Assembly: GCA_014529385.2 (NCBI GenBank)
Contig: CM043966.1
Location: forward strand, 94,209,587 to 94,273,586
From: Adiantum capillus-veneris
Lineage: Eukaryota; Streptophyta; Polypodiopsida; Polypodiales; Pteridaceae
Reading direction: 5' to 3'
Length of the DNA: 64,000 nt
In this document: positions 1 to 8,182 of the stretch, piece by piece
Numbering within the stretch: the stretch's first letter is position 1
How the letters are laid out: each line of letters starts with the position of its first letter
Translations under genes and position numbers: made by a program
Notes under the pieces: model-generated
Seen by the model: the letters and a program-made list of their open reading frames with translations, nothing else
The model's database searches: none
Told to the model about the DNA's origin: nothing

Positions 1-585
1 ATTACTAGCGAATAAAAAAAAAGTTTTGAGGGAGAGGTAGCCATTCTGGATCATTGTGTTCCTTGTTTCATTTTCGGCTTTGTCTTTGTAGTTATGCAAG
101 TGATTGATGTCACAAAGTGATGACGCGGCATGACCAATTTGAAGAGAAATGGCCAAGTGGACAAGAGAAATTGAACCGACCAACTTGAAGAACTTACGAG
201 CACCGGCCATGGTGCCTGAAACCCTAAAGACCAAAAGCTTGAACTTTGAGGAGGCCCATAAAATGTGCTGAAATGACATGTGGCAGGGTGTACGGATTTC
301 CGCGATTTGCGTTGGGCTGATGATGTGGCAGTTTTTCGTGAGCTTTTGGTAGTAGATGCTTTTGGGGTTTAGTGCTTTTGAACTAATGCTTTTGGGGCTC
401 TGCTTTTGGGCATCCCTTGTAAGTTTTTAAGAGCCCCTCGCGCCTCACTCTGCAGAGCATCTGGACGTAGTGTCTGAGAGCTGAGGACCATCGGGAGTTG
501 TGCTTTGTCGTGAGCAATAATAAAGAAATACCGTGAGGTGCGCCAGTCTTTGGGGCCAATGCTTCTGGGCACAGAACTCCTCCGT

Positions 586-586
<1 letters not shown>
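1..586 (+). mobile_element. LTR-like remnant (partial, runs off left edge)
   Basis: No coding region is supported here. Positions 516-556 hold a polyadenylation-like AATAAAG followed by GAAATACCG and, a few bases on, GCGCCAGTCTTTGGGGCC. The reverse complement of 10070-10116, inside the insert that splits LINE C, has the same order of motifs. I infer that this stretch is the end of a related LTR or LTR-like repeat in + orientation, cut at its 3' side by the (CT)n tract. The left end lies outside the window, so no target duplication can be tested. It could also be an unrelated repeat sharing one module. Confidence 0.35.

Positions 587-637
<51 letters not shown>
587..637. repeat. (CT)n microsatellite, 5' flank of LINE A
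   Basis: Uninterrupted CT dinucleotides. LINE A starts directly after it in mid-ORF2, so this tract is the upstream part of the microsatellite into which the truncated element is inserted. Confidence 0.95.
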
Positions 638-640
<3 letters not shown>

Positions 641-1595
641 AGTTGGGCACGAAGATGGCTTTCTATAGAGAGCATCTTCTCCAGCTTACTGAGGATGGTT
701 TTGTGACGAGGCCCAAGTACATGGACACACACTTGTCTCATGGGATACGATGTGCTATTTGCCAGATACACACATCTTCACACCAGCTGCGGGTCGGGAC
801 TGGGAGATACAATGGAGTACCAGCAGAGGCCTGGATATGCCCCTTGTGTCACATAGAGCCCGAGACAGAGTTGCACTACACATGCCACTGCCGAGTCTAC
901 TATGAAATACGAGGCCGCTTCCATTGTTTTTTCAGAGAGGGCTTTGGACCACTATCCAGAGTCATCGGGTACGAGGACCAGAGATGCTTGGGTTTGTTTT
1001 TGCTCGAGCTGTGTAGACACAGAGAGAGCGTGAGCCCGATGAGAGGAGAGGCTAGCTAGTCTCAGAGGCGGATCACAGACTTCTTTAGAACAGACACTGG
1101 ACACACCGAGCAGCTACTACAACAGCAGAGCCCACACTCTCCTTGCACCTGAGGCACGCTGATCGACCAAGAGACTGAGCTGGGGAGATCCAGACGCCCA
1201 CGACACTGCGGAGGACTATAGAGCATCGACGGAGGCTGCATCAGAGGGTTCGGATCACTTTGACCCGACATGCACGACGCTCGGTCAGACTACTGACCAT
1301 GGAGGAGATTGATGAGATCCGCCTACGACCGATGCTGGATCTCCTGTGATTTAGCTCTTTCTGAGGATACACCCACATTGTGTTGTTTTAACTTTTAAGA
1401 CCTCATTCACTCCACCCTCCACTCATATCCTGCACAATCCCAACTAGCTGCTTAGTTCACATCTAGCAGCTTAGGATTCCATAGTATTTTTATTTTGTTA
1501 CTCAAACTTTGTATCAGATCCACCACATTGTAACTTTCTGGTCTCATAGGTCACTATGGCCTTTTGAAGACGTTAATATAACATTTCATTTCATT

Positions 1596-1598
<3 letters not shown>
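638..1598 (+). mobile_element. LINE A: 5'-truncated non-LTR retrotransposon tail
   Basis: Only the last part of ORF2 and the 3' UTR remain. The body aligns by eye with the ends of LINEs C, D and E (the shared LGxKMAxYxE start and the HLSHGIRC segment). The 3' end has the family signature: GGTCTCATAGGTCAC at 1540-1554, then GAAGACGTTAATATAAC, then three TTTCA units passing into (TC)n. It is flanked by pyrimidine microsatellite on both sides, as are its relatives. No RT or endonuclease remains, so it cannot move itself. Confidence 0.9.
643..1059 (+). pseudogene. LINE A ORF2 C-terminus (zinc-knuckle end)
   Basis: An open reading frame for the last ~139 residues of a LINE ORF2. It contains the C-x2-C-x8-H-x3-C-x-C zinc-knuckle-like motif (CPLCHIEPETELHYTCHC) that follows the RT domain in this family. 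The leucine-rich end (LGLFLLEL) matches LINEs C, D and E. The open frame continues upstream into the (CT)n tract as an Leu-Ser run, which is not real coding sequence. The fragment lacks the reverse transcriptase and is a dead 5' truncation. Confidence 0.85.
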
Positions 1599-1657
<59 letters not shown>

Positions 1658-1966
1658 CCCCGTTGCTGCGCGTGCGCTCCTGCTTCCCCTCGCCCCCCCG
1701 CTGCTTCCCCTGCGCTCCGGCTTCTCCTGCGCTCCCTCTCTCTCTCGCCCCCTGCTGCTGTCCCTACGCTCCTGCTTCGCCTCGCCCCCCGCTGTTGCCC
1801 CTGCGCTCCCGCTTCCCCTCGTCCCTCGCTGCTGCCCCTGCGCTCTCGCTTCCCCTTGCCCCCCGCTGCTGCCCGTGCGCAGGTGAATCTCTCCCTCTCC
1901 CCTCCCGCCCCGCACCCGCACCCCCATGAATCTCTCCCGCACCCGCACCCGCACCCCCTGCCCCTA

Positions 1967-2019
<53 letters not shown>

Positions 2020-2138
2020 CTACCCCGTGCGCTGTCCCCCCCGTCCCCCTTCCCGCTCCCTCTCTCTTGCTATCGCGCTGTGTCTATCGCGATGTTTCTC
2101 TCTCTCTCTCTCTCTCAGTGCAGCCGTTTTTTGACCTA
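1599..2138 (+). repeat. (TC)n tracts and pyrimidine-rich minisatellite between LINE A and LINE B
   Basis: (TC)n occupies 1599-1654, 1969-2017 and 2097-2116. Between the first two is a degenerate C-rich minisatellite made of variants of CTGCTGCCCCTGCGCTC (about 1660-1890). The motif TACCCCGYGCGCTGTCCCCCC near 2022 recurs near 6992 just upstream of LINE C, so part of this block is probably the start of a LINE 5' UTR. Predicted Leu/Ser/Pro-rich and Arg-rich frames here are products of the repeat, not genes. Confidence 0.8.
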
Positions 2139-2344
2139 GTAGACAACAGTCCACTCTTTTGATCATAACTTCTTCATCCGAACTCCGATTTGGGTGATCT
2201 ATAGCCTCAATCGAAGAGCACGAAGTCCTCTACGCATTGATGTAAAGACAGAAATTTTCAGAGTTATGGAAGGCATTTCTGTAGCAGCATTTCCGAAGTG
2301 AACAGGTTCAACAAAATTGATTCTCATCTCCTATTTTACATACA

Positions 2345-3295
2345 ATGTCTTCCGGCGCTCGCAAGGGTTCTTCTTCTTCAACAAGGTCCACAACCATTGT
2401 GGAAAATGATCCAAAATCTCCTAAGTGTGGAGATAGCAACACAACCACCCAACCAACGACATCGGAAACCATGATCATGGTGTACTTGGTATCATTGCAA
2501 GAGACCGTAAACAAACAAGGCGAAAACTTACGAGCACTTGCAATGGAGAATGGCACACTAAGGGTACTTGTGGTTGAGAATGAGAATCTCAAGAGGACAC
2601 TTGAGATGCAAACAACACGTTTGATGCATCTTGAAGAGGAAGTCAAGGAATGTAAACGCTCTCTTGTGGACTTGAATAATTTGAAGGAGCGGATGAGCAA
2701 AGTAGAGCATGACCAAGTATTGAAAGAGGAGAAATTTGACACTATGAGCCGGGATGTATGCGACATGAAAAATGTATGCACAAACAAGTCTTGGGCTGAT
2801 GTATGTGGTAGCAATGTGGTTTCTAATTCCTCACTCATGCAAGCTATGGTTCAAACAAAGAATGTTGAGAATGAGGATGTGGAGGAGTTGAAGGAACGGG
2901 AGCGACGTTCCAAGAACATTGTTATTCGTGGAATTCCCGAAGAGAAGTTAGAGACACCTCCTTCTCTTGCCATTGTTATTGAAGATTTCTTCAAAACCCA
3001 CTTTGGCATGTCCGGAGTTATGGTCTATGGAGCACATAGAGTGGGGAAGCAAGGAGCTCCTCGCTCAGGAGAACGGCCAATTGTATGCACCATGCCGGAT
3101 GAGACCAAGCGAAAGATTATCCTTGATAATAGTTGGATCTATTTGAGGGATACAAAATGTTTTGTATGTGAAGATCGCACTATTAAGCAACAAAATATGC
3201 GTCGCAAGGCATATGAGGAAAAGAATAATAAAAACAAGGAGATCTCTCATGAAGAAAATGTGCCCAAGGAGAAGGCAAGTCTCTCAAGCAAATAG
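2345..3295 (+). CDS. LINE B ORF1 protein: coiled coil plus RRM RNA-binding chaperone
   Basis: A 316-residue ORF. Residues ~1-45 are Ser/Thr-rich. About 47-130 form a heptad-like, Leu/Glu/Lys-rich coiled coil expected to trimerise. From ~185 comes an RRM-like domain (KNIVIRGIPEEK; later GAHRVGK and RPIVCTMPDETKRKIIL), then a basic C-terminal region (FVCEDRTIKQQNMRRKAYEE). This is the architecture of L1 ORF1p (Transposase_22 family), which binds LINE RNA in a ribonucleoprotein and acts as a nucleic-acid chaperone. The common plant L1 ORF1 instead ends in a CCHC zinc knuckle. It stops at TAG (3293-3295) directly followed by GGA, in the same reading frame as ORF2. The start is the first ATG after the leader. 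Confidence 0.85.
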   Translation: MSSGARKGSSSSTRSTTIVENDPKSPKCGDSNTTTQPTTSETMIMVYLVSLQETVNKQGENLRALAMENGTLRVLVVENENLKRTLEMQTTRLMHLEEEVKECKRSLVDLNNLKERMSKVEHDQVLKEEKFDTMSRDVCDMKNVCTNKSWADVCGSNVVSNSSLMQAMVQTKNVENEDVEELKERERRSKNIVIRGIPEEKLETPPSLAIVIEDFFKTHFGMSGVMVYGAHRVGKQGAPRSGERPIVCTMPDETKRKIILDNSWIYLRDTKCFVCEDRTIKQQNMRRKAYEEKNNKNKEISHEENVPKEKASLSSK

Positions 3296-3328
3296 GGATG
3301 CGTGACCTATGAGACCGAGTTACAATTG
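3293..3328 (+). promoter_or_regulatory. Candidate stop-codon readthrough site, LINE B
   Basis: TAG (3293-3295) followed by GGA and then GTGACCTATGAGACC and GAGTTACAATTG. ORF1 and ORF2 are in one frame across it. The 14 bases at 3303-3316 plus AGTTACA (3318-3324) are complementary to the element's own 3' end (6679-6698) with one mismatch and a small internal loop. UAG-G followed by RNA structure is a known leaky-stop context (gammaretroviruses; tombusvirids with long-range pairing). Readthrough in this LINE is inferred, not shown. Confidence 0.6.
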
Positions 3329-6300
3329 AAAATATGCTTTTGGAATTGTAATGGATACCCATGGAATGCGGGGGTTGGCATTGATGAACTAACAAGCAAA
3401 GCCGATGTTGTACTTCTTGTTGAAACCTGGGAGCATGATACACAAAGGATTAACGGCTTGGAGGATTACAATGTACATTCATTGATGTGGTCAAAGAATC
3501 TCAAGCAACGAAGAGGACAAGGAGGGTTAGCATGTAGGGTTAAGAAAGGATTGGAAGATTTTGTATCAATTGTGAAAGATGACAAGTACAAACGTTATGT
3601 ATGGCTGAAAATTATGACACCAAAAAGAGCACCCATTTTTGTAGCCGGTTGCTACATTCCTCATCATGATTCTGCCTTTTATGCTTGCATGGATAGAGAT
3701 CAACCATTTTCTGATTTGGAAGAGGACATTGCTTATTTCAAAGGTGAACGTGATGTTATTGTATTTGGGGATATGAATGTTCGCACAAAAACATTGCAAC
3801 ATGATACTCAACAATTTGATATGCCATACATTTCAAGGGAGTTGGAGGACGTTCACTTGTATGATCGTACTTCAATGGATGAGAAAGAGCCGGATCACTA
3901 TGGAAAGTTACTTTTACACATGTGTAATAGCATTGGTATGCTCATTGCCAATGGTGTATCTTTGTGGAGTGGAACCAATGGATTTACATGTAGAAGACAT
4001 AATGGGGATAGTGTGATTGACTATATGCTACTCTCTGAAGCCATCATGTATCGCATAAAGAGTTTTATGTTTGGTCAATGGACCCCGGAATCCGACCATC
4101 GCACCTTATGTATTGACCTTTCATGTGGAGAAGCAACTAAGCATGATAATCTCAGCCAAAGGAAAGAGAAGTTATCACTATGTATGGATTTCAAACGGGC
4201 ACCAATGTACATTGAAATGGTTGAGCAAAAATTATGGATGACAAAGCTTCAATGTGATGCACCATTGGAAACTAAATGGGAAGCTTTCAAGAAAGCTATT
4301 TGTTCTTGTGCGGAAGAATGCTTTGCCATAAAGCATCTCCATGGTATCAACAAAGATAGATCACGCAAAAGGTGGTTTGATAAAGAATGTCAAGATGCTC
4401 GAAAGTCCTTGATAAAGCTTGATGCAACTATGGACAAAGAGAACTATCAAAGTCATTTGCATGCATACAAGGCATTGATTCAAAAGAAGAGAAGAAGATG
4501 GAAAGTAAAGCAACAAGAATTTCAAGTCCAAGAAAAGGCACATGCATGTGGAAGATTTTGGAGAAACTTGAGAGGCAAGCGGGTTGAGAATTTTGGTAAC
4601 TTGAGTCTAGTGGATATGTACACACATTGTAGGCAATTATGTGAGCAAGAAAATACTGAAAAAATGCCATTTTATGGTTCACTCCCATGTATGCCGTCTT
4701 TTTTTACTATTGAGGATGTATGCGGTGGGCTTGAAAAGTTAGCCACTCGCAAAGCGGGAGATCTTCAAGGTATCAAGCCGGAGATGATCAAATGGACGGG
4801 AGATTTTACCCATGAGTGGATGCGTGATATGTTCAACCTTGCACTTCAACATGGTATGCTTTATGATTGGAGTACTAATTGGGTTAAGCCTTTGCATAAA
4901 GAAGGGGATGTAAAGAATGTAAGCAACTACCGGACTATAATGATCGGGTCTCTTATGGCAAAGTTGTTTGGGTGCATAATGGAGATGAAATTGAGTGATT
5001 GGGCTGAAGAGAATGACAAGCGTGCAAAGGGACAAGCGGGTTTTCGTCGATGCCATAGCACCATTGATCATCTTGTCACTCTTCGTGTTCTCATGGAGGA
5101 AAGTCGGTTGAAAGGCAAGCGATTGTATTGTTGTTTTGTGGACTTTAAGAAAGCCTTTGATATGATTCCACGTAACAATTTGTGGAGAAGGATGGAAGAA
5201 CTCCAAGTGCCAAGTGAGTTTATGCTTGCGGTTTCTCGAATCTATGAGAAGGTGATTTGTCAATTGCGCATGGGAAGAGAAATTTCAGAAATTTTTGTAA
5301 GCACTATTGGGGTTAAACAAGGATGTCCATTGTCACCAACTCTCTTTGGTCTATGCATCGATCAATTGGAACAAATGGTACTTGACTTTATGCAAGAAGA
5401 AGGCATTGAAGAGGTCACTATTTGCAATGCGGTAATCATGCTTTTGTTGTATGCGGATGATGTAGTGCCTCTAGCACACACTTTAGAAGATGCACAAAAG
5501 CTTATGGTTGTCCTTGAGAACTTTTGCTTGCATAGTGGGCTGATTGTAAATGAATCTAAAACAAAGGTTATGCTTGTGAAAACCAACGATAAGGAGAAGC
5601 CATGCATTGTGTACAACAACGAGACACTTGAAGTTGTTGAGAGCTTTAAGTACTTTTGCCTTGAGGTTCCATCCAATCACAAGTGGCATGAATGTGCTAT
5701 GCGTCGTTTGGAAGCGGGAAAGAGAGCATATTATGCATTTGAGAACATGTGTAATGCGGGAAACATCAAGTGTTGGGTTCTCAAGAAGTATCTTTTTGAT
5801 GCATTGGTGACACCGGTTCTTCTTTATGGAGTTGAAGTGTGGGGCGGGAGCATCTCAAAGTCTACTTGGAAAGAGTTTGAGAATGTCTTAAAGCGTTTTC
5901 TTACAAACTTTCTCCAAGTTAAGACACAAACACCATATATGCTCCTACTTCTTGAGTCGGGATCTCTTCCAATAGAGGTTATGGGCATGGAAAGGGTTGT
6001 GGAGTACATGATAAAGATGCGTCAAAACCCCTCACATCGACTTCCTACAATTGCATGGGAAGCAAGCAAAAAAGTTCAAAAGACGCATAAAAGCAAGATC
6101 TTGAGCACGGGATGGATGCAAGACATAAAGAAGTGGTTTGGGAGATGGGATGCATTACACTTGCTACATGATGCTTCAATTGACTCTCAAGTGAATGAAG
6201 CTTTTCTACAACGCCAATGTATTACGGCTTGGGAGAAATCCGGTGGGTCACGCTTCATACATTACACCACCTATATTGCCCCCAACTACAAAACCATGTT

Positions 6301-6694
6301 CTTTGCGGAGAGAGGAAACCGTACTCACACTTACATGCTTGAGCCTATTCCCTTGTCCGCGATACGCACTATCGCAGCAATTCGGCTTAGCTCCCATTTC
6401 CTTCGATGCGAGATAGGGCGTTGGGGCAATGGAGAAGAGTCAAATCGATTGTGCACATTATGCTCACTGCAAGTTCGAGAGTCTGAGTACCACACACTAC
6501 TAGAGTGCTCAGCTTTTGATCACATCCGAACTTGCTTCTCTCACATTTTCAGCCATAACTTAGACCTACACACTTTCCTCTCCCAGCCAAAAAGTGGGCT
6601 CTCCATTGCGACTCTCATCACTACAATTTTGGAGCATCGAGAGTCACTCATCAGCCATACACATACTACATCACATGTAACTTTGGTCCCATAG
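3296..6694 (+). CDS. LINE B ORF2: AP-endonuclease, reverse transcriptase, zinc knuckle
   Basis: An open frame of about 1,130 codons. Numbering from the GTG at 3302: the endonuclease has WNCNG (14-18), ET-W (41-43), GDMN (~156-159) and SDH (~264-266). The RT has FVDFKKAFD (~612-620), GVKQGCPLSPTLF and YADD (~717-720), so both catalytic Asp sites are present. A zinc knuckle (CTLC...H...C) lies at ~1051-1070. The protein would nick target DNA and prime cDNA synthesis on the nick. There is no in-frame ATG between the ORF1 stop and the endonuclease. The ATG at 3298 is out of frame and stops after four codons. The frame is that of ORF1, so I infer expression as an ORF1-ORF2 readthrough fusion. Initiation at GTG 3302 is the alternative. 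Confidence 0.9.
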   Translation, partial: GCVTYETELQLKICFWNCNGYPWNAGVGIDELTSKADVVLLVETWEHDTQRINGLEDYNVHSLMWSKNLKQRRGQGGLACRVKKGLEDFVSIVKDDKYKRYVWLKIMTPKRAPIFVAGCYIPHHDSAFYACMDRDQPFSDLEEDIAYFKGERDVIVFGDMNVRTKTLQHDTQQFDMPYISRELEDVHLYDRTSMDEKEPDHYGKLLLHMCNSIGMLIANGVSLWSGTNGFTCRRHNGDSVIDYMLLSEAIMYRIKSFMFGQWTPESDHRTLCIDLSCGEATKHDNLSQRKEKLSLCMDFKRAPMYIEMVEQKLWMTKLQCDAPLETKWEAFKKAICSCAEECFAIKHLHGINKDRSRKRWFDKECQDARKSLIKLDATMDKENYQSHLHAYKALIQKKRRRWKVKQQEFQVQEKAHACGRFWRNLRGKRVENFGNLSLVDMYTHCRQLCEQENTEKMPFYGSLPCMPSFFTIEDVCGGLEKLATRKAGDLQGIKPEMIKWTGDFTHEWMRDMFNLALQHGMLYDWSTNWVKPLHKEGDVKNVSNYRTIMIGSLMAKLFGCIMEMKLSDWAEENDKRAKGQAGFRRCHSTIDHLVTLRVLMEESRLKGKRLYCCFVDFKKAFDMIPRNNLWRRMEELQVPSEFMLAVSRIYEKVICQLRMGREISEIFVSTIGVKQGCPLSPTLFGLCIDQLEQMVLDFMQEEGIEEVTICNAVIMLLLYADDVVPLAHTLEDAQKLMVVLENFCLHSGLIVNESKTKVMLVKTNDKEKPCIVYNNETLEVVESFKYFCLEVPSNHKWHECAMRRLEAGKRAYYAFENMCNAGNIKCWVLKKYLFDALVTPVLLYGVEVWGGSISKSTWKEFENVLKRFLTNFLQVKTQTPYMLLLLESGSLPIEVMGMERVVEYMIKMRQNPSHRLPTIAWEASKKVQKTHKSKILSTGWMQDIKKWFGRWDALHLLHDASIDSQVNEAFLQRQCITAWEKSGGSRFIHYTTYIAPNYKTMFFAERGNRTHTYMLEPIPLSAIRTIAAIRLSSHFLRCEIGRWGNGEESNRLCTLCSLQVRESEYHTLLECSAFDHIRTCFSHIFSHNLDLHTFLSQPKSGLSIATLITTILEHRESLISHTHTTSHVTLVP

Positions 6695-6707
6695 GTCATA
6701 TTTGACC
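6679..6707 (+). promoter_or_regulatory. LINE B 3'-end element: complement of the ORF1/ORF2 junction, plus hairpin
   Basis: TGTAACT, two T, then GGTCCCATAGGTCA (6685-6698) is the reverse complement of the junction after the ORF1 stop, apart from one mismatch and a 1-2 base loop. The ORF2 stop codon (6692-6694) lies inside it. It overlaps a perfect hairpin GGTCA-TATT-TGACC (6694-6707). In the other copies the hairpin is GGTCA...TGGCC, keeping pairing through G-U. LINE RTs commonly recognise such 3' stem-loops. A double role in translation and priming is inference. Confidence 0.55.
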
Positions 6708-6734
6708 TCCGAGGACGATAATAAAATCTATCTA

Positions 6735-6738
<4 letters not shown>

Positions 6739-6792
<54 letters not shown>

Positions 6793-6929
6793 GCGCTGTT
6801 TCTCTCTCTCTCTCTCTCTATCGCTCTCTCTTTTTAACCCTTTAACTTTTTAAGCTTTTAATTTTTTAACGTACTAACTTTTTAACCTTTTTAACTCTAT
6901 CGTTTTTTAACTTTAACTCTATCGTGCTG

Positions 6930-6985
<56 letters not shown>

Positions 6986-7019
6986 CCCCCCCTACCCCGC
7001 GCGCTGTCCCCCCCGCCAC

Positions 7020-7075
<56 letters not shown>

Positions 7076-7095
7076 CGTACTCTATCGCGTTTTTC

Positions 7096-7135
<40 letters not shown>

Positions 7136-7262
7136 CATACTCTATCGCTGCCCCTCCCTTTCCATACCTCCTCGCGTTCCCCCACCCGCCCAGCTACCAC
7201 GTCTGCTGCTAGTGTGGATGCACACGTGCGCTTAGTGGCTCTTTTTCGGACGGCGATCAAGC
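6739..7262 (+). repeat. (TC)n tracts and 5' leader region of LINE C
   Basis: (TC)n runs at 6739-6788, 6930-6983, 7031-7072 and 7099-7132 are separated by C runs, by the phrase CTATCGCGCTG (several copies), and by an AT-rich patch of TTTTTAAC repeats (6832-6915). The first tract is the 3' end of LINE B and the rest is upstream of LINE C ORF1, probably its 5' UTR. The Ser-Leu and Arg-Glu frames here are microsatellite artefacts. Confidence 0.8.
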
Positions 7263-8155
7263 ATGAGGAAACTTAACGATAAAGCCGACCCCCTAGAGGA
7301 TGCCATTCAAAAGTGCAAAGAGGAAATGACGGAGACCATTACCAAGATGAACCGCAATCTCTTGGGCACAATAAACATGCTCGAAGGACGCGTGCTGATC
7401 CAAGAGAGCAAGATAAATACGCTGGAAGACCGAGTGACGACTCAGGATGAAGAGATTGCGTCACTCAAGAAAGACATCGCCGAAGCACGATCAAGAAACA
7501 CACTGGAAGAGGGCGAACTGCAACCCTCAGTGTTGGAAGAAATCAACACGATCAAGGAGCAAGTACGGGCCATCAAAGAGGGAGAAGAGCAACACAAAGA
7601 GATGACGACTTCTTGGGTGGATGTTCTTACCAAAACTCAACAGAAGGCTGATGAAGCCGAGAAATGGGTCAAGGTGGCCAAGAAAGGAAAAGGCAAGGAG
7701 ATAACGCCCACGTCCACACCCACTATCATTAATCAGACACTAGAGGAGGAGCAAAGAAACGGGTGCGTGCTTTACATGTGAGAATTTGCGGTCTTAAAGA
7801 CAAAAGCAATGTGGACGAAGAGGTAAAATAACTCATGGCCTTAATGGGAGTTCATGAGCCAACGCACACAAGAGCATGGAGAGTGGGCAACATAAAGAAA
7901 AATGGAAGCAGTGGGGAAACCTCAAAAGAAAGAGCACTCATCCTCCGTTTTCCCTCCATGGAAGCGAAGAAGTCCTTCTTGAAGAAAAGACCAACTCTTA
8001 AAGAGACTGGCATCTTTGTCGGGGATGATCTCACCCTCTCGCAGATCGCTCATATGCAGGAAGTGATGCCGGAGATTAGAGCGGCAAGGGGAAAAGGCAA
8101 GATTGCCTTTTACCAAGATGGAAGAGTAGTAATACTAGAACGACGCTCCACATGA
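7263..8155 (+). pseudogene. LINE C ORF1 (coiled coil plus RRM), frameshifted
   Basis: It starts at ATG 7263 (MRKLNDKADPLEDAIQ) with a long coiled coil (ILIDE-like heptads up to ~residue 120), then a Lys-rich linker and the RRM part. A 1-base deletion after GAGGAGCAAAGA (~7760) shifts the frame, shown by comparison with LINE D (RRMQALHVRICGLK). A GAA to TAA change at ~7828-7830 adds a stop. The RRM region resumes at 7835 (RAWRVG, LILRFPSMEAKK, IFVGDDLTLSQIAHMQE). It ends at TGA 8153-8155, followed in the same frame by CGG and ORF2. Role as for LINE B ORF1. Confidence 0.85.
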
Positions 8156-8182
8156 CGGTGCGAGACTTATGGGACCACACTC
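8153..8182 (+). promoter_or_regulatory. Candidate readthrough site, LINE C (TGA-CGG)
   Basis: The ORF1 stop TGA is followed by CGG TGC GAG and then ACTTATGGGACC. Reading on in frame gives the endonuclease start (LKVAAWNCNG) with no ATG between. The ATG overlapping the stop (ATGA) is in another frame and ends after 17 codons. TGA-CGG is a known leaky context in several rod-shaped plant RNA viruses. GACTTATGGGACC can pair with GGTCTCATAGGTC at 13434-13446 if two G-U pairs are allowed. Confidence 0.5.

Larger units (their letters stand above)
2117..6738 (+). mobile_element. LINE B: apparently full-length, both ORFs open
   Basis: A two-ORF non-LTR retrotransposon with type II ORF1 (coiled coil plus RRM), AP-endonuclease, RT and C-terminal zinc knuckle. 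About 230 bp of 5' leader precede ORF1. The 3' UTR is very short: the ORF2 stop lies inside the conserved GGTCCCATAGGTCA motif, followed by the hairpin GGTCA-TATT-TGACC (6694-6707), GAGGACGATAATAAAATC, then (TCTA)n and (TC)n. It is a divergent relative of LINEs A, C, D and E. It is the only copy in the window without visible disabling mutations, so it may be young and autonomous. The exact 5' end is uncertain because the leader merges with microsatellite. Confidence 0.9.

Noticed and set aside
5362-5676. Minus-strand ORFs across LINE B ORF2
   Set aside because: Shadows of the conserved RT frame.
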